Source of the DNA: Corynebacterium meridianum
GTDB taxonomy: Bacteria > Actinomycetota > Actinomycetes > Mycobacteriales > Mycobacteriaceae
Assembly: GCF_016342265.1 (NCBI RefSeq)
Contig: NZ_JAEIOS010000009.1
Span: 372,001 to 436,000 of the forward strand
Length of the DNA stretch: 64,000 nucleotides
Direction: 5' to 3'
Positions 25,525 to 33,931 of the stretch are shown in pieces. Each line of letters opens with the position of its first letter. Within the stretch, counting starts at the first letter, position 1. The notes below the pieces were generated by a model. That model saw only the letters and a program-made list of their open reading frames with translations. It ran no database searches and was not told where the DNA came from. A program made the position numbers and the translations under genes.

Positions 25525-26790
25525 ATGGAACATCCCGCACCACGGACACTCGCGGAAATCGTCATCGACGGCACGATCGCGTGCGCCGATGCCGACGCAG
25601 CTTTCGCCGCCGCACTCGGACGCACCGGGGGAATCGAGTTCAACCGCGACGACGACCGGATGGAGGTTCGCGCGGCTCGCCACAGTGCCCCGGATTACTC
25701 CACCACCGGGACCATCGTCGCGGAGATCTGCGACGGGATCTGGACCTGGCGGAGCGACAGGGCAGCCGAGGCGGCCTGGCGCTTCGATATTCCACAGTTG
25801 TCCGGCTCCCTTCCCGCCACCGACGATCTTCTCGCCGCAGCCCGTACCCTCCACGGCTGCACCCCGGGGTTGCTCGCCCCGATGCCGGACGGCACGACGG
25901 CGGTCGTGTGTCTCGATCGACCGCAACCCGAGGGGGACACCCGCACCGCCCTGATCACGGCGGCCGGGACACCGCTGGCGGGTGACGATCTCCCCCGCGC
26001 GTTGTCCGGCTTCGCGGCTATCCGCGGCCTGGACGTCCACGTCGACGGGTCCGTGTGGTCGTTCTCCGACGGTGCCGCGGCCCGTGTGGAGAACGGGCGC
26101 CTGCGGGACATCGCGGGTGGGCTCGACATCGACCCGGTCCGGGCTGATGCCCTGCTTCCTTCCATCGAATCCCAGATGTACCTGGATGCGACATTCCCCG
26201 GCGCCACAGCCACCGCCGACTCTGTGCAGGGGCTGGTCACCCTGAGCACACCGCAGGGCCACCGCATGCAGACCCGGGGGGTAGTCCTCGCCACCGTCAC
26301 CGGGGACACCTGGTGCTGGGGTTGGGCCGACCGGAGCATCTCCGCGACACCCGGTACCGCCGACTGCCATCGGATCCGGGAATTCGGCCGCCGCGAAGGC
26401 ATCCCGGTGTTCGTCGCCCCGGAACTTCCCCTCTCACTGGCCCGGGAACTCGATCTCGTCTCCGCCGCGAAACCGGTGCTCGGCAGGTGGTTCCACACGA
26501 CGGTGCAGTTCACCGCCGACACCTGGGCGGTAGTGGTCTTCGCCGACCGTGGTCTCGTTCTCCCCGCCCCCACGGTGGCCATCGTCGGTGCGGTCATCGA
26601 CACGGTCCGCGGCGTCGATCTGGGGGGAATCGACGCCCGCCGGGCGGTCGCGGCGTACTCACGGTTCCGGGCACTCGGGGGCGTTCCCGCCACCGGATAC
26701 CCGGACTCCGTTCCGCTCAGGGCGCAGGACGGAACGGTGACCGTCCACTTCTCCCCCGACGGCAGGGTGATGAGCACGACGGTGGGATGA
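25525..26790 (+). CDS. Two-module protein of unknown function, DUF6882-like
   Basis: 421 aa, no signal peptide or membrane segment, so probably cytoplasmic. It contains two similar modules. Module 1 (about 50-150) has GTIVAEICDGIWTWRS then TPGLLAPMPDGTTAVVCLDRP; module 2 (about 245-350) has GVVLATVTGDTWCWGWADRS then VLGRWFHTTVQFTADTWAVVVFADRG. The Trp-x-Trp signature after a short beta strand resembles DUF6882 proteins, common in corynebacteria and of unknown role. AAGGAG precedes the ATG and TAGAGT at 25487-25492 is a plausible -10 element. Divergent from the GntR gene, which may control it. Confidence 0.8.
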   Translation: MEHPAPRTLAEIVIDGTIACADADAAFAAALGRTGGIEFNRDDDRMEVRAARHSAPDYSTTGTIVAEICDGIWTWRSDRAAEAAWRFDIPQLSGSLPATDDLLAAARTLHGCTPGLLAPMPDGTTAVVCLDRPQPEGDTRTALITAAGTPLAGDDLPRALSGFAAIRGLDVHVDGSVWSFSDGAAARVENGRLRDIAGGLDIDPVRADALLPSIESQMYLDATFPGATATADSVQGLVTLSTPQGHRMQTRGVVLATVTGDTWCWGWADRSISATPGTADCHRIREFGRREGIPVFVAPELPLSLARELDLVSAAKPVLGRWFHTTVQFTADTWAVVVFADRGLVLPAPTVAIVGAVIDTVRGVDLGGIDARRAVAAYSRFRALGGVPATGYPDSVPLRAQDGTVTVHFSPDGRVMSTTVG

Positions 26791-26808
26791 CCGGCTAGGC
26801 TTGACCAT

Positions 26809-26953
26809 GTTCTCAGGGCGGGGTGGAAGTCCCCACCGGCGGTGACACCTTCACGGTGCAGCCCGCGAGCGCCACCACACGGATGTCGTGCGGTGGGTCA
26901 GCAGATCCGGTGTGATTCCGGAGCCGACGGTCATAGTCCGGATGAGAGAGAAC
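26809..26953 (+). ncRNA. FMN riboswitch (RFN element)
   Basis: All conserved RFN blocks are present in order: closing stem GTTCTC/GAGAAC (26809-26814 and 26948-26953), AGGGCGGGG, CCCCACCGGCGGT, CAGCCCGCGAGC, GGTCAGCAGATCCGGTG, TTCCGGAGCCGACGGTCATAGTCCGGATG in pieces. A TAGGCT -10 element at 26796-26801 puts the transcript start just before the closing stem. It binds FMN and controls the riboflavin transporter gene downstream. Confidence 0.96.
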
Positions 26954-27030
26954 CTGCACGGTCGGTGTACCCGGACGTCGGCGAGCCGTACCCGCGGCAC
27001 ACCCGTCCTGGCTGCGACCGGGCAGTTTTT
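26954..27030 (+). terminator. Expression-platform terminator of the FMN riboswitch
   Basis: CTGCACGGTCG (26954-26964) pairs with CGACCGGGCAG (27015-27025) at 10 of 11 positions and is followed by TTTTT. The 50-base interior can fold further. The 5' arm starts directly after the aptamer's closing stem, as expected for transcription attenuation when FMN is bound. Confidence 0.75.
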
Positions 27031-27079
27031 CAGCCCCGAGGATCCATGTCCACACCCCTCTTTCACATCAGGGAGAACC

Positions 27080-27817
27080 ATGAATCCTTTCACCGATCTA
27101 CTCGACGCCACGATCTCCATCGGCGGCGTCCCCATCCTCTGGCGCGAGATCATCGGCAACGCCTTCGGACTTGCCAGCGCGTACGGCGGAATGAAGCGCG
27201 TCGTCTGGGCCTGGCCCATCGGCATCGTCGGCAACCTGCTGCTGTTCACCGTGTTCCTCGGCGGGGTCTTCAACACCCCGCAGGCACTGGACCTCTACGG
27301 CCAGGCCGGCCGTCAGGTCATGTTCCTCATCGTCTCCGTCTACGGCTGGTACCAGTGGTCCCGCGCGCGGAAGCAGGGCGTCCGCGAATCCGCGGAGACC
27401 GATCCCTCCCGGTCCATCGTGACCGAGCCGCACGAGGACACCGCCGCGGTCCAGCCACGCTGGGCCACCGGACGTGAGCGCCTCGGCCTGCTCATCGCGG
27501 GCGTCGTGGGGACCGTCGGTTGCGCGATGATCTTCTCCGCGCTGGGATCCTGGGGTCCGTGGGCCGACGCCTGGATCTTCACCGGCTCCGTGCTCGCGAC
27601 CTACGGCATGGCGCGCGGATGGACGGAGTTCTGGCTCATCTGGATCGGCGTCGACATCGTCGGCGTCCCCCTCCTCCTCGCCGCCGGCTACTATCCCTCC
27701 GCCGTGCTCTACATCGTGTACGGGGCGTTCGTCATATGGGGCTTCACCGTCTGGATGAAGGTGCACACGGAGTCCGGTGGGGCACCCGAACCGGACCGGG
27801 AGCACGCCACGGTCTGA
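27080..27817 (+). CDS. ribM: Riboflavin transporter RibM/PnuX (PnuC family)
   Basis: 245 aa membrane protein of the PnuC family. About seven membrane segments are visible (for example GGMKRVVWAWPIGIVGNLLLF, VMFLIVSVYGWYQW, LLIAGVVGTVGCAMIF, LIWIGVDIVGVPLLLAAGYY, AVLYIVYGAFVIWGF). The WYQW and FWLIWIGVDIV elements are typical of the family. The FMN riboswitch upstream points to riboflavin rather than nicotinamide riboside, as for RibM/PnuX of corynebacteria and streptomycetes. GGGAG lies 5 bases before the ATG at 27080. A hydrophilic loop of about 45 residues (about 100-145) separates the two halves. Confidence 0.93.
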   Translation: MNPFTDLLDATISIGGVPILWREIIGNAFGLASAYGGMKRVVWAWPIGIVGNLLLFTVFLGGVFNTPQALDLYGQAGRQVMFLIVSVYGWYQWSRARKQGVRESAETDPSRSIVTEPHEDTAAVQPRWATGRERLGLLIAGVVGTVGCAMIFSALGSWGPWADAWIFTGSVLATYGMARGWTEFWLIWIGVDIVGVPLLLAAGYYPSAVLYIVYGAFVIWGFTVWMKVHTESGGAPEPDREHATV

Positions 27818-27835
27818 TCCTCCGTCCGGCGACAG

Positions 27836-27868
27836 AAGGTCCCGCACGCGTTACGCGTGCGGGACCTT
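27836..27868. terminator. Bidirectional terminator between ribM and the CoA hydrolase
   Basis: 15-bp perfect stem AAGGTCCCGCACGCG / CGCGTGCGGGACCTT with a TTA loop, between convergent genes. T tails are short. Confidence 0.8.
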
Positions 27869-27894
27869 CGCGGTCAGGACCGGGACGCCCGTAG

Positions 27895-28956
27895 CTAGCG
27901 GTGTTTCAGGATCGTCCGGTAGAAGTCGACGTCAACGTCCCCGGTGTGCGACGGCTCGAAGGTGGGGTTTCGGTCCTTGTCCACGAGAACGGCGCGCACG
28001 CCCTCGGAGAAGTCGTGTTCCCTCCGGAGTGCGGCACCCAGCGCGTACTCGTTTTCGAGGGCGTGTGCGATGTCCCGCGCCTCGCGGTTGGCCGCGTAGA
28101 GTTCGGCTGCCGCGACGACGGATGTGGGGCTGGATTTCGCCATCAGTTCCCGGACCCGGGCCACGAAAGCGGCGTTGCCGTGGGAGCTCAGTGCGTGGTC
28201 GATCTCCGCCCAGGAATCGTGCCCGAACGTGGCCCGGATGTCGGGGAGCAGCCCCTCGAGTTCCCCGGCGTCCACGAAGTCCAGGGGGTGGGCGTACTGC
28301 TCGAGCGCATCGTCGAGGGATTCGGCGATGACGGTGTCGATGAACCGGTCGACGTCCTCCGAGGCAATGAGATCCGTGGCGAGACCGGACCAGAGCATGT
28401 CCGCGGGCGTCAGTCGCCACCCGGTGATCCCGAGGAAAGTGGCGAGCTCCGGTATCGCCTCCCCGCACTCCCCGACCATGCGTTGCATCATCCAGGTGGT
28501 ACCTACATCGGGGATGAACCCGATGGCCATCTCCGGCATCGCGGCGAACGCCTTCTCGGTGACGACCCGGTGGGAACCGTGGACGGATACACCGAGCCCA
28601 CCGCCCATCGCGACGCCGTCAATGACCGCGACGATGGTTTTCGGGAACTCCTCGAGCTGCCGGTTCATCTCGTACTCGGCGCGGAAGAACCGGTCACCCG
28701 AGTCGAAGTCCCCGGCCAGCCCCTCCTCGCGGCAGGACCGGACGTCCCCGCCCGCGCAGAAACCACGTTCGGACGAGGAACAGATGATGACGCGGTGTAC
28801 GGAATCATCGTCCCGCCACGTCTCCAGGGCGTCCGAGATGATGTCCACCATCTCGTGATTGAGGGAGTTCAGGGCCTTCGGCCGATTCAGTTCGAGTACA
28901 CCGGTGGTGTGTCGGACGAAAGCGTTGACGAGGTTCTGGGTGGGACGTTGTTTCAT
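27895..28956 (-). CDS. 3-hydroxyisobutyryl-CoA hydrolase-type enoyl-CoA hydratase family protein
   Basis: 353 aa crotonase-fold protein of the ECH_2/HIBCH group, which in valine breakdown releases CoA from 3-hydroxyisobutyryl-CoA. Visible motifs: LNRPKALNSLNHEMV, RGFCAGGDVR (oxyanion loop), IDGVAMGGGLGVS (second oxyanion Gly), and AMPEMAIGFIPDVG, where the Glu (about 142) and Asp (about 150) match the catalytic pair of HIBCH. The long C-terminal part with ADMLWSGLATDLI also fits HIBCH rather than a true hydratase. No other valine-pathway genes are adjacent. Likely a single-gene unit. Confidence 0.9.
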   Translation of the reverse strand: MKQRPTQNLVNAFVRHTTGVLELNRPKALNSLNHEMVDIISDALETWRDDDSVHRVIICSSSERGFCAGGDVRSCREEGLAGDFDSGDRFFRAEYEMNRQLEEFPKTIVAVIDGVAMGGGLGVSVHGSHRVVTEKAFAAMPEMAIGFIPDVGTTWMMQRMVGECGEAIPELATFLGITGWRLTPADMLWSGLATDLIASEDVDRFIDTVIAESLDDALEQYAHPLDFVDAGELEGLLPDIRATFGHDSWAEIDHALSSHGNAAFVARVRELMAKSSPTSVVAAAELYAANREARDIAHALENEYALGAALRREHDFSEGVRAVLVDKDRNPTFEPSHTGDVDVDFYRTILKHR

Positions 28957-29054
28957 GTACGAAGTCTGTCACATCACGCCACGAACGCGCCACGGTTTCA
29001 GTACGGAAAATCCCCGGGGTATGGCCCCGGAGATCATGCCGTCCCCGGCGGAGG

Positions 29055-29948
29055 CTACTTCTTCTTGTGCCCCGACTTATTGTCCTTCTTCGCAGCCTTG
29101 GCCGCTTCCTTCTTCTGCTTCTTCCGGGCGAGCTCCAGCTCAGCGGCGACGTCAGGCACATAGCGGAAGTCACTGCGCGGGGGACGCTCGTAGTCGTTCG
29201 TGGACTGCGGGCGCTTCGGAATCTCGGGGAGTTCGCGGTCGATCTTCTCGTAGGGGATCGTCGACAGCAGGTGGCTGATGACGTTGATGCGGGACCGCTT
29301 CTTGTCCTCGCTCTCCACCGTGTACCAGGGGGCGGAAGGGATGTCGGTGTGAATGAACATCTCGTCCTTCGCCCGGGAATAGTCCTCCCACCGGGTGATC
29401 GACTGCAGATCCATCGGGGAGAGTTTCCAGCGGCGCAGGGGATCCTCACGACGGGAGGTGAAGCGCTTCACCTGTTCCTCGTCCGAGACGCTGAACCAGT
29501 ACTTCCGCAGCATGATCCCGTCCTCGACGAGCAGTCGCTCGAAAATGGGGGCCTGGTGCAGGAACCGGCGGTACTCCTGCGAGGTGCAAAATCCCATCAC
29601 CCGCTCGACTCCCGCGCGGTTGTACCAGGACCTGTCGAAGATCACGATCTCGCCGGCGGTGGGGAGCCTCTCCACGTAGCGCTGGAAGTACCACTGCCCC
29701 TGCTCCCGGGAGCTGGGAGCGGGCAGCGCCTCGATCCGGCAGGTGCGGGGGTTGAGGTACTGGGTGATCCGCTTGATGGCGGATCCCTTGCCCGCGGCGT
29801 CGCGCCCCTCCATTACGACGACCACCCGGGCCCCGGTCTCGACGACCCACTGCTGCATGTCGACGAGCTCGGCCTGCAGCCTCTTCAGCTCGGCTTCATA
29901 GTGCTTCTTGGACAGCTTCGGCGGTTTCTTCGCATCCTTTTTACCCAT
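29055..29948 (-). CDS. ppk2: Polyphosphate kinase 2
   Basis: 297 aa PPK2-family enzyme that transfers phosphate between polyphosphate and nucleotides. Walker A in MEGRDAAGKGSAIKR (about 46-60), the lid/Walker B region FDRSWYNRAGVERVMGF (about 104-120) and the family segment WYTVESEDKKRSRINVISHLL are intact. The C-terminus ends in a Lys/Ala-rich tail, common in actinobacterial PPK2. C. glutamicum carries a ppk2 in this neighbourhood. TAGGCT seven bases before the ATG suggests a leaderless mRNA. Direction of the reaction (NTP synthesis or polyP synthesis) cannot be read from sequence. Confidence 0.94.
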   Translation of the reverse strand: MGKKDAKKPPKLSKKHYEAELKRLQAELVDMQQWVVETGARVVVVMEGRDAAGKGSAIKRITQYLNPRTCRIEALPAPSSREQGQWYFQRYVERLPTAGEIVIFDRSWYNRAGVERVMGFCTSQEYRRFLHQAPIFERLLVEDGIMLRKYWFSVSDEEQVKRFTSRREDPLRRWKLSPMDLQSITRWEDYSRAKDEMFIHTDIPSAPWYTVESEDKKRSRINVISHLLSTIPYEKIDRELPEIPKRPQSTNDYERPPRSDFRYVPDVAAELELARKKQKKEAAKAAKKDNKSGHKKK

Positions 29949-29955
29949 GTTGACC

Positions 29956-29961
29956 AGCCTA
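29956..29961 (-). promoter_or_regulatory. -10 element of a probable leaderless promoter (ppk2)
   Basis: TAGGCT on the minus strand, 7 bases before the ATG at 29948. Confidence 0.5.
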
Positions 29962-30028
29962 CCCTTGACGGCCGGGCGTGGTCAGCACACTTCCGTCCCC
30001 GCTCCGGAGCACACGGGAGAACGGGATC

Positions 30029-30352
30029 TCAGTCGACGCTGAACTCGGCCATCCGGTCCCACTCGGTCTTCCCCTCGATTAGGGTGTTGATGATCTGCGG
30101 GGTCTCGACGAGGACGGTCGGGAAGAGTTCGCAGGCCTTCTTGAAGTGATCGGAGTTGACGTGGGCCTCGGCGGCGTCGTCCTTGAAACCCTCTACGAGG
30201 ATGTACTCGTCCGGATTGTCGGTGGAACGGAACCAGTCGAAGAAGAGACAGCCGTCCTCGGCCCGCGTCGCATCGGTGAACGGTGCGACGGTTTCCCGGA
30301 AGGTGTCGGCGTGTTCGGGCTGGACGTTGAAACGTACGTTGATGAGGATCAT
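30029..30352 (-). CDS. Antibiotic-biosynthesis-monooxygenase (ABM) domain protein
   Basis: 107 aa dimeric ferredoxin-like ABM fold: ILINVRFNVQPEHADTFRETVAPFTDATRAEDGCLFFDWFRS, YILVEGFKDDAAEAHVNSDHFKKA. Proteins of this size include quinol monooxygenases (YgiN) and heme-degrading enzymes (IsdG); the conserved EDGCLFFDWF and HVNSDHFK pieces fit the YgiN/putative monooxygenase group better. Substrate unknown. TAGAAT seven bases before the ATG indicates a leaderless mRNA. Confidence 0.85.
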   Translation of the reverse strand: MILINVRFNVQPEHADTFRETVAPFTDATRAEDGCLFFDWFRSTDNPDEYILVEGFKDDAAEAHVNSDHFKKACELFPTVLVETPQIINTLIEGKTEWDRMAEFSVD

Positions 30353-30359
30353 GGTGCCG

Positions 30360-30365
30360 ATTCTA
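30360..30365 (-). promoter_or_regulatory. -10 element of a probable leaderless promoter (ABM protein)
   Basis: TAGAAT on the minus strand, 7 bases before the ATG at 30352. Confidence 0.5.
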
Positions 30366-30429
30366 ACGCAGCGCGATGGTGTCATCAGTGCAGCGAAAAA
30401 GAGCTCCGGCGGGCCGATCTCCCCGGCGG

Positions 30430-31047
30430 TCAGTCGGCGACCTGGGGACAGAGACTGTCGGTGGTGTGGCGCTCATCATCGAGAAGCGTCGCGCGGACCG
30501 GTGTATCGAGCCGGGCCCGGGTGCTCTCCAGCGCCTGGCACAGGTCATCTCTGTCACCGAGGACGGGGAGATAGACGACGAAGTACCCGGGGGTGTCGCT
30601 GTCACCGCCGAGGGAACCGCACGCCGTCGATGAGGTGTAGGTGGCCCCCAGGGTTCGGGTCAACGCTGTTCCGACATCCTCGACCGTGGCGTAGTCACCG
30701 AGGATGAGGACCCCCGAGCCGTCACATTCCGGGATGGAGTAGGGCAGAGGTGCGTCCGTTCCGGGATCCTCTCCACCCATGGATCCCGCGGTCGGCACCT
30801 GCTCGGTGAGGGGCGTTCGACCGTCATTGGCCTGGATGTCCCTGGAATGCATGAGATCCGTCCCGACGAACACCGCCACCGCCACAAGGGCCAGCAAGAT
30901 GATCAGCGCCGCGAGCATGTGCGGACAGCTCCTGTTCCGGCCGCGCCCGTCCGGATCCGAGGCGGATTCCGCATCTCGAATTTCCGCCGAACTCAACCGG
31001 ACACCACCTTTCCGCAGACACAGCCGGTGATCCACATTCCCGAACAC
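30430..31047 (-). CDS. Membrane-anchored protein of unknown function
   Basis: Up to 205 aa. A polar N-terminus rich in Arg/Asp, one membrane helix (MLAALIILLALVAVAVFVGTDLM, about 44-66) and an extracytoplasmic domain of about 135 residues with four cysteines (PECDGSG, TACGSLG, DLCQAL, SLCPQV) that probably pair in disulfides. The start is uncertain: GTG at 31047 follows TAAAAG by seven bases (possible leaderless start), whereas TTG at 30996 has AAAGGTGG before it. I do not recognise the domain. The low-GC bases 31048-31148 upstream hold its promoter and the end of the ABC-F gene. Confidence 0.75.
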   Translation of the reverse strand: MFGNVDHRLCLRKGGVRLSSAEIRDAESASDPDGRGRNRSCPHMLAALIILLALVAVAVFVGTDLMHSRDIQANDGRTPLTEQVPTAGSMGGEDPGTDAPLPYSIPECDGSGVLILGDYATVEDVGTALTRTLGATYTSSTACGSLGGDSDTPGYFVVYLPVLGDRDDLCQALESTRARLDTPVRATLLDDERHTTDSLCPQVAD

Positions 31048-31148
31048 CCTTAGGCTTTTAGCTTCCTCTTAAGTAGGCGTCAGTCTAACGTATTGAGTAG
31101 GCGGTGTAGATTCTCACTACTGCTCCCCCTCATGCGGGGGTAACTCCA

Positions 31149-32984
31149 TTAGCCTTCGAGTGCCTCCCCCAGCTCCATCCATTGGGTCTCCAGCTGGTCT
31201 ATCTCCTCCTCCAGCTCGACTCTGCGTGCATCGAGCTCGACGAGTTTCGACTGGTCGAGGTTCTGCGCCGCCTCGGCCATCTCCGCCGCGAGCGAGGCCT
31301 GTCGGGACTGGAGTTTGCCCATCTTGCGCTCCACGGACCGCATCTCCTTCGTCAGTCTCTGCTCCTCCGCGGCCGACATCCTCCGTTCACCCCCACCGGC
31401 GCCACGGTCCGATTCTCCGGCGGCCGGCCCCCCGAGGTCATTGGCGGAACCCAGGTTCAGGACCCCCGTGTTCCCCTCCGCTTCCGCACGCGCCCGACGC
31501 TGCAGGTACTCGTCAATCCCACCGGGGAGATTGGTCAGGTCACCGTCCCCGAACAACGCCCACGTGCTGTCACACACCCGCTCGATGAGATACCTGTCGT
31601 GCGAGATCACGACCAGGGTTCCGGGCCAGCCGTCGAGCAGGCTCTCCAGTTCCTGGAGGGTGTCGATGTCGAGGTCGTTGGTCGGCTCGTCGAGCAGTAG
31701 CACGTTCGGCTCCGCCATCAGCACCCGGGTCAGCTGCAGTCGGCGCCGTTCACCACCGGAGAGATCTCCGACGGGGGTCCGCTGCCGTTTCGCGGAGAAG
31801 CCCAACCTCTCCGCCAGCTGTGAGGCACTCAGCTCGCGTTTACCCATTTGTACGTAGCTCGCCACATCCTCCACCGCATCGAGGAGCCGCTGTTCCGGGT
31901 CCAGGTCGTCTAGCTCCTGACGCAACCACCCGAGACGGACCGTCTTACCCTCGATCCTGCGCCCCGCCGCAAGCTCGTGTTCGCCGGCGATGGTGCGCAA
32001 CAGAGTCGTTTTCCCGGAGCCGTTCACCCCGACCAGTCCGATCCGTTCACCCGGGTTAAGCCTCCAGGTGAGATCACGGACGAGTTCGCGGCCGTCCGGC
32101 GTCGTGATCGTCGCGTCCTCGAGCTCGATGACCACCCGCCCCTGGCGCTTCCGTGAGAAGGCCATGAGTTCCACGGTGTCGCGGGGCGCGGGGACGTTGC
32201 TGATCAATGCTTCGGCGGCCTCGATCCGGTACCGGGGCTTGGACGTCCGCGCGGGTGCACCGCGGCGGAGCCACGCGAGCTCCTTCCGGGCGAGGTTCTG
32301 TCGCCGTTGTTCGATCGCGTCCGCCTGCCGCGCCCGTTCGGCCCGCGCGAACATCCAGTCGTTGTAGCCGCCCTCGTAGGCGTCCACGACACCGTCGTGC
32401 ACCTCCCACGTGCGGGTCGCCACGGTATCCAGGAACCAACGGTCGTGCGTGACGACGACGAGGGCGCAGCGACGTGCGACCAGGTGTGCAGCGAGCCACT
32501 GGACTCCCTCGATGTCGAGGTGGTTGGTCGGCTCGTCGAGGATGAGCAGATCCAGGTCCCGTACCATGGCCGCGGCGAGGTTGGTCCGACGGCGTTCGCC
32601 ACCGGACAGCTGGCCGACGGGGGTGTCGAGACCGAGATCGACGATCCCGAGGCCACCCAGGACCTCCCGGACGCGCGCCTGCGACGCCCACTCGTAGGTG
32701 TCCAGGCCGAGCGGACGCAGCACGACGTCCGCGACGGTGTCGGTGTCGGTCAGGTTCGCCCGCTGGGTCACCACCGCCATCCGGAGATCACCGGTGTGGG
32801 ACACCCGACCCGAGTCCGGCGGCTCGATACCGGCGAGGATCTCGAGGAGAGTCGTCTTGCCGCCACCGTTGAGCCCGACGACACCGATCCGGTCACCGGT
32901 CTGGATGCCGATGCTCACCGAGTCGAGCAACGTCTTCAGGCCGAAGGTCTTGGACACGTTCTCCAGATTGATCAGATTGGCCAC
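31149..32984 (-). CDS. ABC-F family ATPase
   Basis: 611 aa with two nucleotide-binding domains and no membrane part, so a ribosome-associated ABC-F protein (Uup/EttA type). NBD1: GLNGGGKTT, LSGGERRRTNL, LLILDEPTNHLD; NBD2: GVNGSGKTT, LSGGERRRLQL, LLLDEPTNDLD. A linker between them has RKELAWLRRGAPARTSKPRYRI. The C-terminus (about 540-611) is a charged coiled coil, as in Uup. Start is the GTG at 32984 with AGG-ACGG just upstream; ATG at 33002 would overlap ispE. The gap to ispE is 14 bases, so it is co-transcribed with ksgA-ispE. Confidence 0.93.
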   Translation of the reverse strand: MANLINLENVSKTFGLKTLLDSVSIGIQTGDRIGVVGLNGGGKTTLLEILAGIEPPDSGRVSHTGDLRMAVVTQRANLTDTDTVADVVLRPLGLDTYEWASQARVREVLGGLGIVDLGLDTPVGQLSGGERRRTNLAAAMVRDLDLLILDEPTNHLDIEGVQWLAAHLVARRCALVVVTHDRWFLDTVATRTWEVHDGVVDAYEGGYNDWMFARAERARQADAIEQRRQNLARKELAWLRRGAPARTSKPRYRIEAAEALISNVPAPRDTVELMAFSRKRQGRVVIELEDATITTPDGRELVRDLTWRLNPGERIGLVGVNGSGKTTLLRTIAGEHELAAGRRIEGKTVRLGWLRQELDDLDPEQRLLDAVEDVASYVQMGKRELSASQLAERLGFSAKRQRTPVGDLSGGERRRLQLTRVLMAEPNVLLLDEPTNDLDIDTLQELESLLDGWPGTLVVISHDRYLIERVCDSTWALFGDGDLTNLPGGIDEYLQRRARAEAEGNTGVLNLGSANDLGGPAAGESDRGAGGGERRMSAAEEQRLTKEMRSVERKMGKLQSRQASLAAEMAEAAQNLDQSKLVELDARRVELEEEIDQLETQWMELGEALEG

Positions 32985-32998
32985 AGCCGTCCTACCTT

Positions 32999-33931
32999 TC
33001 ATCGTGGAACAAGTTGGGCCCCTGGTGCGGGGCCGGTGGCGGTCGCCGTCATCCTTATGTCGCAGCAGGCACCGGCCACCGCACCGCCGACCTCGCGGGC
33101 GGTGACTGCGTCGGCGCACAGGAAACCACAGGTGGGTCCCGACCCGGAGACGATTCCGGCCAGTGCACCGGCGCTCTCCCCGACCCGCAGTATCTCCGCC
33201 AGGCCCGGGGACAACCGCAGGGCGGGCGCACCGAGATCATTCGACAACAGTGGCGCGATCTCCTCGGGTCCCGCATCCGCGAGGAGTGCGGCAAGAAGCT
33301 CGGAGGTGTCGCCGGAGGCCACACAGCCCGCCCCCACACGCATCGCGTCGAGGGTCCGGAACACCTCGGGGGTTGAGAGTCCCCGACGGTTGAACGCAAG
33401 CGCCCAGTGGCGGGTCCGCGTCGCGGGTATCTCCTCGAGCAGCTCTCCCCGACCGGTCCCGCGGCGCGTCCCACCGAGGAGGGTGAACGGGACATCCGAT
33501 CCCAGTGCTCTCGCGTGCTCCAGCAACTGCGCCTCTGAAGACCCGGTTCCGGTGACCACACGCAGGACCTCGGCGGTCGCCCGCAGCGCCGCCGCCGCAT
33601 CCGCGGACCCGCCGGCCATGCCACCCGCGGTCGGTATCCCCTTCTCGATGTGGATGTCCACGGCGGGGACACCGGTGAGATCCCCGAGGACGAGTTCCGC
33701 CGCCCGCCAGGCGAGGTTCGTCCGGTCGGTGGGCACCGCATCTGCACCGAGCCCGGCGACGGTGAGTCGCCGGACCCCCGGAGGCCCGTCCACCGGTGTG
33801 ACGGTCACCCGGTCGTGGATGTCGAGTGACTGGAAGATGGTGTCCAGTTCGTGGAAACCGTCCGCGCGCAGTGGCCCGACACCGAGGGCGAGGTTGATCT
33901 TCGCGTGTCCGAGCGCCGTGACCGGGCTCAA
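32999..33931 (-). CDS. ispE: 4-diphosphocytidyl-2-C-methyl-D-erythritol kinase
   Basis: 310 aa GHMP kinase, fourth step of the MEP isoprenoid pathway. [11 protein letters not shown] at the N-terminus binds substrate and [19 protein letters not shown] (about 101-119) is the GHMP ATP loop; a third motif [13 protein letters not shown] is near residue 270. Its start overlaps the ksgA stop by four bases, so translation is coupled. The order rpf, ksgA, ispE is the same as in mycobacteria. Confidence 0.95.
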   Translation of the reverse strand: MSPVTALGHAKINLALGVGPLRADGFHELDTIFQSLDIHDRVTVTPVDGPPGVRRLTVAGLGADAVPTDRTNLAWRAAELVLGDLTGVPAVDIHIEKGIPTAGGMAGGSADAAAALRATAEVLRVVTGTGSSEAQLLEHARALGSDVPFTLLGGTRRGTGRGELLEEIPATRTRHWALAFNRRGLSTPEVFRTLDAMRVGAGCVASGDTSELLAALLADAGPEEIAPLLSNDLGAPALRLSPGLAEILRVGESAGALAGIVSGSGPTCGFLCADAVTAREVGGAVAGACCDIRMTATATGPAPGAQLVPR

